Below, in pieces: positions 14,458 to 21,307 of a stretch of 28,280 nucleotides of DNA (the stretch's first letter is position 1; every line of letters begins with the position of its first letter). The stretch is from contig CAZRHR010000034.1 of the NCBI GenBank assembly GCA_964599915.1, forward strand, positions 1 through 28,280. The letters are read 5' to 3'. A program made the position numbers and the translations under genes. Below the pieces are notes generated by a model. The model ran no database searches. It saw only the letters and a list, made by a program, of their open reading frames with translations, and was not told the DNA's origin. The DNA is from CAZRHR01 sp964599915. GTDB taxonomy: Bacteria; Bacteroidota; Bacteroidia; CAIKAF01.

Positions 14458-16251
14458 ATGAACACAGCTTCGCAAGCATTAAAAGGAGGAGAATGGTTGA
14501 TTAAAACCACTTCTTGGAACCAGGTTTTTACACCGGAAGATTTTGATGAGGAGCAACAGATGATTGCCCAAACCTGTCAGGATTTTCTTGAAACAGAGGT
14601 ATGGCCACGTCTGGAAGAAATAGATAGCATGACCCAACCGGAACTCATGCCATCTTTATTGGATAAAGCAGGTGAACTAGGACTTTTAGGGGTTTCTGTA
14701 CCCGAGGCCTACGGAGGTTTTGGCAAAAACTTCAACACCGCCATGAAGGTGGCAGAAGTAACTGGAGCAGGGTATTCCTTTGCCGTGGCCTTATCTGCCC
14801 ACACAGGCATTGGCACTTTGCCTATCCTGCTGTATGGCAATGAAGCACAAAAACAAAAGTATGTGCCATCGCTTGCCAGTGGGGTTTGGAAGGCCAGTTA
14901 TTGTCTTACCGAACCCGGCTCCGGCTCCGATGCCAATTCCGGAAAAACCAAAGCCGTTCTTAACGCAGATGGTACTCATTATCTGATATCAGGGCAGAAA
15001 ATGTGGATTACCAATGGCGGTTTTGCAGACGTATTCATTGTGTTTGCTAAAATTGACCAAGATGAAAATCTTTCTGCCTTTATCGTTGAAAAATCTTTTG
15101 GGAACATTCGTTTGAATCCCGAAGAGAAGAAAATGGGCATCAAAGGAAGCAGCACCCGACAAGTATTTTTCGAGGATACACCCGTGCCGGTTGAAAACCT
15201 GTTAAGTACCCGTGGCAATGGGTTTAAAATTGCTGTCAATATTCTGAATATAGGTCGCATTAAATTGGCTGCTGCTGCCATTGGTGCAAGTAAAATGACC
15301 ATTTCCAAATCCGTGCAGTATGCCAATGAACGGCAACAATTTGGGCGTTCCATTAGTAAATATGGCGCCATTCGGTACAAATTGGCCGAACAGGTTATTC
15401 GAACCTATGCCAGTGAATCAGCGGCTTACCGTGCAGGCCAAAACATCGAAGATGCCATTGATGGGTATAAAGCGGCGGGCATGGACCCACAGCAGGCGGA
15501 ATTGAAAGGTGTTGAGCAATTTGCCATCGAATGTGCGATGTTGAAGGTGCATGGGTCTGAAACCTTGGATTATGTCGTGGATGAAGGGGTTCAAATTTAT
15601 GGCGGCATGGGCTATTCTGCGGAAGCGCCTATGGATCGTGCCTATAGGGACAGCCGCATTAACCGCATTTTTGAAGGTACCAATGAAATCAACCGCATGC
15701 TCACTGTGGATATGATTTTAAAACGGGCCATGAAAGGTGAGTTAGATTTAATGGGACCTGCATCCGCTGTCGCCTCTGATCTTATGGCCATTCCAGATTT
15801 CAATGTGCCGGATGCGTATGCACCCTTTGAAAAGGAACACCAGGCCATTGCCAAATTTAAGAAGGCCATTCTCATGGTGGCAGGGGCTGCCGTCCAGAAA
15901 CTCATGATGCAATTGGCCAAAGAGCAAGAAATCCTCATGGACATTGCCGATATGGCCATTCAAACCTACGTGGCGGAAAGCACTTTGCTGCGGGTGGAAA
16001 AAACATTTCACACCAAAGGAGAGGCCGCCTCAGCCATCCCGCAACAAATTTTGCAGGTTTTAATGAATGATACCGCCGATCGGCTTTGGATTTCGGGGAA
16101 AAATGCCCTTCAAAGTTTTGCCGAAGGCGATGAACTACGGATGATGATGATGGGACTAAAGCGATTCACCAAACTTGACCCAATAAACACCAAAATGGCG
16201 CGACAGGCCATCGCCCAAAAACTCATCGAAGAAAACAGGTATTTTTTGTAA
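14458..16251 (+). CDS. fadE: Acyl-CoA dehydrogenase, long FadE type
   Basis: A 597-residue FAD enzyme that oxidises acyl-CoA to trans-2-enoyl-CoA, the first beta-oxidation step. Residues 30-415 form the acyl-CoA dehydrogenase fold: YCLTEPGSGSD, MWITNGGFAD (FAD binding), RQQFGRSI, and the catalytic-base region NRIFEGTNEINRM with Glu406. About 180 further residues form a helical extension, as in B. subtilis FadE (about 594 residues) and mitochondrial VLCAD, and there is an insertion around DGYKAAGMD. This points to long-chain substrates. It is the last gene of the operon; a strong terminator follows 17 bases later. The electron acceptor (ETF) genes are not in the window. Confidence 0.94.
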   Translation: MNTASQALKGGEWLIKTTSWNQVFTPEDFDEEQQMIAQTCQDFLETEVWPRLEEIDSMTQPELMPSLLDKAGELGLLGVSVPEAYGGFGKNFNTAMKVAEVTGAGYSFAVALSAHTGIGTLPILLYGNEAQKQKYVPSLASGVWKASYCLTEPGSGSDANSGKTKAVLNADGTHYLISGQKMWITNGGFADVFIVFAKIDQDENLSAFIVEKSFGNIRLNPEEKKMGIKGSSTRQVFFEDTPVPVENLLSTRGNGFKIAVNILNIGRIKLAAAAIGASKMTISKSVQYANERQQFGRSISKYGAIRYKLAEQVIRTYASESAAYRAGQNIEDAIDGYKAAGMDPQQAELKGVEQFAIECAMLKVHGSETLDYVVDEGVQIYGGMGYSAEAPMDRAYRDSRINRIFEGTNEINRMLTVDMILKRAMKGELDLMGPASAVASDLMAIPDFNVPDAYAPFEKEHQAIAKFKKAILMVAGAAVQKLMMQLAKEQEILMDIADMAIQTYVAESTLLRVEKTFHTKGEAASAIPQQILQVLMNDTADRLWISGKNALQSFAEGDELRMMMMGLKRFTKLDPINTKMARQAIAQKLIEENRYFL

Positions 16252-16268
16252 GTGTTAATGGAATAGGG

Positions 16269-16305
16269 AAAAGTCCTCCAGATTAAAATCTAGGAGGACT
16301 TTTTT
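16269..16305 (+). terminator. Rho-independent terminator of the fad operon
   Basis: An 11-bp perfect stem AAAAGTCCTCC / GGAGGACTTTT is extended by AGATT/AATCT across a single bulged A, with a two-base loop, and followed by a T-run at 16300-16305. It lies 17 bases after the acyl-CoA dehydrogenase stop. On the other strand the stem is followed by only four T, so it may work weakly for the convergent yqgE gene as well. Confidence 0.9.
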
Positions 16306-16350
16306 ATGACATGTGGACATCCGAATCCAATGCTTTATTCAATAAAAATT

Positions 16351-16917
16351 TCAATTAAACGACGGCACCGCTGAATATCCTCCCCAAATAGAGTAGGGGG
16401 GACCTAGACTTTTCATTTTATCCATCCACATGCGGGCATACTTCGGTTGTTGCCATAACACGGATGGGTTTTCCTCCGCTACAATCCAAGACTTTTCTTG
16501 GATTTCATCCTCCAACTGTCCGGCACTCCAACCTGTATAGCCCACAAAAAATTTGATGTTTTGCTGGGTTAAATCGCCACTTTCCATGGCCGCCAGCAAA
16601 CTATTGAAATCACCACCCAACCGAAGGTCATCCACAATCTTTTGACCACCAGGTATCTGGTCACCAAGGCTGTGAATATAAAAAAGTGAATCTGTATTCA
16701 CCGGTCCACCATAATACACTGGAAAATAACTGTTTATGGATTCTTTGATCAGTTGATTTAACTCAAAGGCCATTTGCTTCTGGAGCATAAAACCTACACT
16801 GCCTGTGTCGTTATGCAAAGCCAAATAAACCACGGATCTGCGAAATGGAGGTTCATCCAAAAAGGGATCCGCATATAAATATGTACCTGATTTCAACAGG
16901 GTGATATCATGCAACAC
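16351..16917 (-). CDS. YqgE/AlgH family protein (DUF179)
   Basis: A 188-residue protein of the widespread YqgE/AlgH family. Visible family blocks are LLKSGTYLYADPFLDEPPF at the N-terminus, FRRSVVYL, then GSVGFMLQK, VYYGGPVN, and near residue 125 FVGYTGWSAGQLE. The last block is the most diagnostic. The family has a solved fold but no agreed biochemical function; the AlgH name comes from an alginate-regulation phenotype in Pseudomonas. The start is a GTG at 16917, giving LHDITLLKSG at the expected position. A perfect -7 box lies on the same strand upstream. It is convergent with the fad operon and divergent from the MORN-repeat gene, and is probably monocistronic. Confidence 0.92.
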   Translation of the reverse strand: MLHDITLLKSGTYLYADPFLDEPPFRRSVVYLALHNDTGSVGFMLQKQMAFELNQLIKESINSYFPVYYGGPVNTDSLFYIHSLGDQIPGGQKIVDDLRLGGDFNSLLAAMESGDLTQQNIKFFVGYTGWSAGQLEDEIQEKSWIVAEENPSVLWQQPKYARMWMDKMKSLGPPYSIWGGYSAVPSFN

Positions 16918-16925
16918 AATAGAAT

Positions 16926-16933
16926 TACCTTTG
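16926..16933 (+). promoter_or_regulatory. -7 box (TACCTTTG) of the MORN-repeat gene
   Basis: A perfect TAnnTTTG match on the plus strand, 41 bases before the ATG at 16975. It lies in the 57-base divergent gap shared with yqgE and would give a leader of about 35 bases. Confidence 0.5.
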
Positions 16934-16953
16934 CAAGGTTAACTTAGGTACTA

Positions 16954-16961
16954 CAAATTTA
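16954..16961 (-). promoter_or_regulatory. -7 box (TAAATTTG) of yqgE
   Basis: On the minus strand TAAATTTG matches TAnnTTTG exactly and ends 36 bases before the GTG at 16917. It is 20 bases from the plus-strand box of the divergent gene, so the two promoters would overlap. Confidence 0.5.
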
Positions 16962-16974
16962 ATACAGTACAGGC

Positions 16975-19329
16975 ATGAAAGGGCGATTTTATCTGGTATT
17001 TTCCTTTATTTTCTTTTTTTTAGTCCTAAATAGCCAAAGCACAGATACATTAATTTTTGATGCAAATGGAAAACTTGCGGCAAAGGGGCCATGGAGCCAA
17101 GGACAAAAAGAAGGATTTTGGCAAGAGTTTTTTCCCTCTGGTCGGCTGGCCGCTGAAGGCCAATTTAAAGCAGGCATAAAGGTTGGCACTTGGACCAACT
17201 ATTTTGAAACGGGACAAGTGGCCGGAGAGCTTTCTTTTGATAAAGGTACTTCTGTGCTGTACGACGTTTCCGGAGCCATTCAAGCCCGTGGAACCGCGGC
17301 CGAAACCAAAAAGCGAGCCAGTTGGGAAACCTATTATAAATCCGGAGTACTGAAAAGTAAAAAATCTTGGTATAAAGGACAACCTCATGGGGCTTGGATG
17401 ACTTGGTACCCCAACGGTAAAAAGGCATCTCTTCAGGTATTTCAATCCGGTAAACCTATAAAAACATGGAAAGAGTGGGCGCCTTCCGGAACCGTCACCT
17501 TCGTAGGAAGCTATGCCGATGGAAAACCCAAAGGCGTGTTTACATATTACTATGATACAGGAGAAAAACGCATGGAAACCGACCATGCAGCACAGAAAAT
17601 TAAAGCTTGGTACCGTGATGGAAAACTGGCCATGGAAGGCGAAGGAACCTTAACCCAGCCCACAGGGAAATGGACTTGGTATCATGGAAATGGAAAATGG
17701 TCGAAAAAAGGACAGTATGCGGATTTACTTCCCGATGGCAAATGGCAGGAGCAGTGGCCCAATGGAAAGAAAAAAAGTACTACCACCTTTATCAAAGGAA
17801 GGCCAACAGGAACCTGCAATGCTTGGTTTGAAAATGGTACGCCGGATTCTTTGACTTCCTACGAAACCCCAGATTTGCCTACAGGACTTTGGGAATGGTA
17901 TTGGGAAAACGGTAATAAAAAGAAAGAATGGCAGGCCGATTCTGGCCGTGTTACCACTTGGTACTTCGATGGTGCCAAAGAGTCCGAGGGTGGTTTAGTT
18001 CAAAATCAAAAACATGGGGCTTGGACCTTTTGGTACGAAAACGGACAAATCCATGAACAAGCCCATTATCAAATGAATCAACCTCATGGAAGCTACCAAA
18101 GTTTTACACCGGCCGGGGAAAAAGAACATGTGCGAAACTATCATTTAGGCAAACCCCATGGCGGTTGGATAACCTTTTACCATACCGGAGATACGGCCCA
18201 AGTGGGACAATATCAACATGGAGAAAAAGTAGGACGGTGGCGACAATTTTACCCGGACCGCAAACCACAGGCTTTTATCTCTTACCAAGGGGATTCTTCC
18301 TTTTTCTTTCATCCCAATGGCCAGAAAATGGAAGTAGGTGTGTACCGGCAAGGTAAACGTCATGGACTTTGGACGTCTTTCTTTGCAAGCGGCGTAAAAC
18401 GAGACCAAGGAGCATTTCTGGCAGATTCTATGCATGGAGAATGGATAAGTTGGTACCCTTCTGGCACCTTACAAACCATTTCTCATTTTGAGCAAGGCAC
18501 CAAGACCGGAACCTGGGAATGGTACCATCCCAATGAAAAGCTGGACATGAGCGGTCAGTTTTACAACGGATTACAACATGGTTTATGGAAGCAATATCAT
18601 CCCAACGGACAGCTGCATTATGAAGGTTATTATAAAGAAGGAAAAAGAGATAGTCTTTGGAAATATTATTATGAGAATGGTGCCCTATGGAAAACGGGAC
18701 AATTTCTATCCGATGAAAAATCGGGTCAATGGACTTATTATTATGAGGAAGGCCAAGTGGAACATACTGGAACATTTTTACACGGAAAAGAACATGGTGA
18801 TTTTGTTTCTTATTATCCCAATGGTAAACCCAAAGACCAGGGACGCTTTTCTATGGGCATCATGGATGGATTTTGGGAAGGCTTCGCATTTGGCGGACGG
18901 CCTACTTACAAAGGTTTGTACCGTAACGGAGCGCGGGAAGGCGAGTGGATTTGGTACCATGACTTGGGGAACCCAAGGGAAATAGTCCATTTTCAGAAAG
19001 GAATGCGCCACGGGCCAACCAAAGTGTTTCATCGGGATGGCACCATTGAGCAACAAGGGCAATATGCCCAAGACAAGGAAGTGGGCACTTGGATTTTCAG
19101 AATGCCTACAGGTGTTCCAGGGGGGAAATACACCAAAAAGAAGGGAGTCTTCCATGGTGCATATATTCAATATCATCCCAATGGGGTTCCCCGGATTACG
19201 GGCAAATACCAAAATGGAAAAAAACACGGCACTTGGACATTTTTAACTGCGGATGGCCAATTACTCATGCGGATTTATTACAAAAAGGGCATAGAAGTGG
19301 GCCGTGAAGACCCCAGAAAGGGCAAGTAA
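16975..19329 (+). CDS. Secreted MORN/YwqK-repeat protein
   Basis: A 784-residue exported protein. Residues 1-22 are a signal peptide (FYLVFSFIFFFLVLNS core). From residue 47 to 775 it consists of 31 consecutive units, mostly of 24 residues, with consensus xHGxWxxYYxNGxxxxxGxYxxGK. These are the MORN_2 repeats of the family often labelled YwqK antitoxin. The predicted fold is a long stack of beta-hairpins. No catalytic domain, C-terminal sorting domain or anchor is visible; the tail after unit 31 is nine charged residues. It is probably periplasmic or cell-surface attached by some partner. Despite the family label, no toxin gene is next to it. It has its own promoter and is followed by a 450-base non-coding gap. 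Confidence 0.9.
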   Translation: MKGRFYLVFSFIFFFLVLNSQSTDTLIFDANGKLAAKGPWSQGQKEGFWQEFFPSGRLAAEGQFKAGIKVGTWTNYFETGQVAGELSFDKGTSVLYDVSGAIQARGTAAETKKRASWETYYKSGVLKSKKSWYKGQPHGAWMTWYPNGKKASLQVFQSGKPIKTWKEWAPSGTVTFVGSYADGKPKGVFTYYYDTGEKRMETDHAAQKIKAWYRDGKLAMEGEGTLTQPTGKWTWYHGNGKWSKKGQYADLLPDGKWQEQWPNGKKKSTTTFIKGRPTGTCNAWFENGTPDSLTSYETPDLPTGLWEWYWENGNKKKEWQADSGRVTTWYFDGAKESEGGLVQNQKHGAWTFWYENGQIHEQAHYQMNQPHGSYQSFTPAGEKEHVRNYHLGKPHGGWITFYHTGDTAQVGQYQHGEKVGRWRQFYPDRKPQAFISYQGDSSFFFHPNGQKMEVGVYRQGKRHGLWTSFFASGVKRDQGAFLADSMHGEWISWYPSGTLQTISHFEQGTKTGTWEWYHPNEKLDMSGQFYNGLQHGLWKQYHPNGQLHYEGYYKEGKRDSLWKYYYENGALWKTGQFLSDEKSGQWTYYYEEGQVEHTGTFLHGKEHGDFVSYYPNGKPKDQGRFSMGIMDGFWEGFAFGGRPTYKGLYRNGAREGEWIWYHDLGNPREIVHFQKGMRHGPTKVFHRDGTIEQQGQYAQDKEVGTWIFRMPTGVPGGKYTKKKGVFHGAYIQYHPNGVPRITGKYQNGKKHGTWTFLTADGQLLMRIYYKKGIEVGREDPRKGK
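17113..19299 (+). repeat. 31 tandem MORN-like units with a five-unit super-repeat
   Basis: The units (about 72 bases each) fill residues 47-775. Most have 24 residues. Units 2, 7, 12 and 17 are shortened to 21-22 residues, and the unit after each (3, 8, 13, 18) lacks the GxW opening and starts as SVLYDVSG, KIKAWYRDG, RVTTWYFDG or SSFFFHPNG. This gives blocks of 115, 117 and 116 residues at 17251-17595, 17596-17946 and 17947-18294. From unit 18 on the slips stop and the spacing is a regular 24. Confidence 0.85.
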
Positions 19330-19491
19330 CGGTCATGGCTGAGTGTGAACGGAATATTCGATACCTTTATTTATTTTTTGAGCCAATTGTCTGTTGGATA
19401 ATGTTTTATCTAGGGATTCAGGTGAAGGCCCCAAACCTCGTTTTTTTTGCTAATCATTTATGATTTGAGGCCACTTTAAAAAGTATCCGGG

Positions 19492-19554
19492 GTGGTTTAC
19501 TATGGTAGTTGTGAAAAAGAATGAGGGATGTCCTCATACCATGTAAAAAACCAC
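19492..19554. other. Nested hairpin in the intergenic gap
   Basis: Outer stem GTGGTTT/AAACCAC (7 bp), an internal loop, then ATGGTA/TACCAT (6 bp), a one-sided bulge of about 14 bases, and a terminal stem TGAGG/CCTCA with a 5-6 base loop. The pairs nest without conflict. It lacks a long T-run immediately after, so it is not a clear terminator. Confidence 0.4.
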
Positions 19555-19594
19555 TTTTCAATTCTTACCCAAATTTAGGGTAGTTGTAACCAAT

Positions 19595-19610
19595 GGTGTG
19601 AATTCATACC
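19595..19610. promoter_or_regulatory. Palindrome resembling the candidate MarR operator
   Basis: GGTGTGAATTCATACC is symmetric at 7 of 8 pairs. It agrees with GGTATGTTTTCATACT (10328-10343, before the MarR gene) at 12 of 16 positions. It lies 170 bases before the nucleoside phosphorylase start. Confidence 0.3.
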
Positions 19611-19779
19611 GTATTGATTATTAGAAATCTATTGAAAAAAGTCTTTGGTTTTAAAGGGATAGGTGAACATTTTGTAGGATATAAAGGTGCCTAAAAGGAT
19701 GAAAGATTCACCAAAAAATAGGAGAAGGAAACACGGATAGAAATATATAACTTGCGCCCTGAAACGGTTTTTTTGGGAT

Positions 19780-20673
19780 ATGGATGTTTCTACTGATGCT
19801 ATGGTGTACGCGCCATCGGAGTTAATTTTAAATGAAGACGGGTCGGTATACCACCTGCGTCTTCGTCCAGAGGACTTGGCAGACACTATTGTCATGGTAG
19901 GTGACCCAGAGCGGGTTCCTCAAGTGTCTAAGTATTTTGACAAGGTTGAACTTGAGGTAAGCAGCCGTGAGTTTGTTACCCATACAGGATACATTGGCCA
20001 AAAGCGCATTACGTGTATTTCCCACGGTATCGGATGCGACAACATTGACATAGTGCTCAATGAGTTGGACGCCTTGGCAGCCATAGACTTGGAAAACCGA
20101 ACCAATGCAGAAAATCCTCGCGTACTGGATATGGTGCGCATTGGTACCACAGGGTCTTTGCACCCCGACCTACCGGTGGACAGTTGGGTTGCATCTTCTT
20201 GGGCCATTGGTTTGGACGGCCTGTTAAACTATTATCCTTATGAGCAGAATGCGGAACAGCAATCCATGCTTGAAGCCTTTTTGCAACATACAGGATTGTC
20301 CGGCGAGTTGGCCCGTCCTTATGCTTTTAAAGCCACGGAATCACTCATTGCCAAGTTTACAGACCGTTGTTTTCCAGGTATCACACTTACTGCTCCAGGA
20401 TTTTATGCGCCTCAGGGTCGCATGCTACGCATGGGTGTTAAGTTTGACCAGTTAAATGACAAATACGCTACTTTCCGCCATGCGGGTGAAGTCGTAACCA
20501 ATTTCGAAATGGAAACCTCTGCCATTTATGGCTTGGGCACTTTAGGCGGACACAGGGTAACTACGGTTTGCGCTGTCATCGCCAATCGTCTTCGCAAAGA
20601 ATATTCAAAAAATGCGCATACTTCGGTGGATGGATTGATTAAATTCGTTCTCGAAAGGGTTTCGCATGAATAA
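19780..20673 (+). CDS. Nucleoside phosphorylase (uridine phosphorylase-like)
   Basis: A 297-residue member of the PNP/UDP family, which splits nucleosides with phosphate into base and ribose-1-phosphate. Visible motifs are MVGDPERVP (phosphate-binding glycine-Asp region, about residue 39), SHGIGCDNI, VRIGTTGSL near 125 and NFEMETSAIYGLG near 243, the segment whose Met and Glu bind ribose. The form SELILNEDGSVYHLRL at the N-terminus is typical of Bacteroidota uridine phosphorylases. The start may be 19780 or the Met at 19801, just before the conserved part. A weak box TAACTTG lies at 19748. The stop overlaps the queE start by 8 bases. Substrate (uridine or other) cannot be fixed from sequence. 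Confidence 0.9.
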   Translation: MDVSTDAMVYAPSELILNEDGSVYHLRLRPEDLADTIVMVGDPERVPQVSKYFDKVELEVSSREFVTHTGYIGQKRITCISHGIGCDNIDIVLNELDALAAIDLENRTNAENPRVLDMVRIGTTGSLHPDLPVDSWVASSWAIGLDGLLNYYPYEQNAEQQSMLEAFLQHTGLSGELARPYAFKATESLIAKFTDRCFPGITLTAPGFYAPQGRMLRMGVKFDQLNDKYATFRHAGEVVTNFEMETSAIYGLGTLGGHRVTTVCAVIANRLRKEYSKNAHTSVDGLIKFVLERVSHE

Positions 20674-21307
20674 CCGATCTACGGATCAATCAGACACCAT
20701 GCTGGAAGGGGCAACTTTACCCCTGATGGAGCATTTTTATACCTTGCAAGGTGAAGGCCATCATGCGGGATCGGCCGCCTATTTCCTTCGCTTAGGCGGA
20801 TGCGACGTGGGTTGCCGTTGGTGCGACGTAAAAGAAAGTTGGGATGGAGCCAAACATCCCATAGTCGCAGTGGACCAAATGCTCCTTTGGATTAATGCCT
20901 CAGGCGCAAAAAACGTCGTTATCACCGGAGGTGAGCCCACCATGCATAACTTAAGCGCATTGATCACCGCGCTTCGTGCCGCCGGAAAAGCAGTATGGAT
21001 GGAAACCGCCGGAACATCCCCCATGACCATGAAGCCCGATTGGGTTTGTCTGTCTCCCAAAAAATTTAAAGCCCCTCGTGCAGAATGGCTTGAAGTCGCC
21101 GATGAATTCAAATTGGTCGTTTTTCATCCCTCCGATTTAGCATGGGCACAGCAATTTCTATCGCTCCTTCCCGTTCATTGTAAAAAATTTGTCCAACCAG
21201 AATGGGAAAAAAGGGAACAGATTTTGCCTCTTTTGATTGAATGGGTAAAATCTCATCCGGATTGGCGGCTTTCTTTACAAACACATAAATACTTAGATAT
21301 CCCATGA
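20666..21307 (+). CDS. queE: 7-carboxy-7-deazaguanine synthase
   Basis: A 213-residue radical SAM enzyme that converts 6-carboxytetrahydropterin to 7-carboxy-7-deazaguanine in the pathway to queuosine. The cluster motif is CDVGCRWC (Cys46, Cys50, Cys53), the CxxxCxxC form. FYTLQGEGHHAG before it is the QueE N-terminal signature that binds substrate, and VVITGGEPTMH is the SAM-binding glycine-rich loop. Near the C-terminus LSLQTHKYLDIP is also typical. Start at 20666 overlaps the previous gene by 8 bases; a second Met at 20699 is possible, but translational coupling favours the first. Its stop overlaps the next start as ATGA. The other queuosine genes are not here. Confidence 0.95.
   Translation: MNNRSTDQSDTMLEGATLPLMEHFYTLQGEGHHAGSAAYFLRLGGCDVGCRWCDVKESWDGAKHPIVAVDQMLLWINASGAKNVVITGGEPTMHNLSALITALRAAGKAVWMETAGTSPMTMKPDWVCLSPKKFKAPRAEWLEVADEFKLVVFHPSDLAWAQQFLSLLPVHCKKFVQPEWEKREQILPLLIEWVKSHPDWRLSLQTHKYLDIP

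Larger units (their letters stand above)
19330..19779. other. 450-base intergenic region with dyads, no credible gene
   Basis: Stops occur in all frames and I see no coding pattern. Visible structures are: a 14-base palindrome (AATCATTTATGATT, 19452-19465) just after a T8 tract; a nested hairpin at 19492-19554 in which GTGGTTT pairs with AAACCAC, ATGGTA with TACCAT, and TGAGG with CCTCA; a direct repeat GGTAGTTGT at 19504 and 19579; and a 16-base palindrome at 19595-19610. It follows the MORN gene and precedes the nucleoside phosphorylase operon. It could hold a leader RNA, a small RNA or operators. Confidence 0.5.

Noticed and set aside
17050..17586. 178-residue minus-strand frame inside the MORN-repeat gene
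   Set aside because: It mirrors the repeated codons of the plus-strand protein and so arises from the repeat composition.
17113..19299. CRISPR array
   Set aside because: The 72-base periodicity is protein-level repetition in one open reading frame, with no identical DNA repeats or spacers.
19330..19779. Insertion-sequence remnant
   Set aside because: No transposase fragment and no matched terminal repeats with target duplication are visible in the gap.
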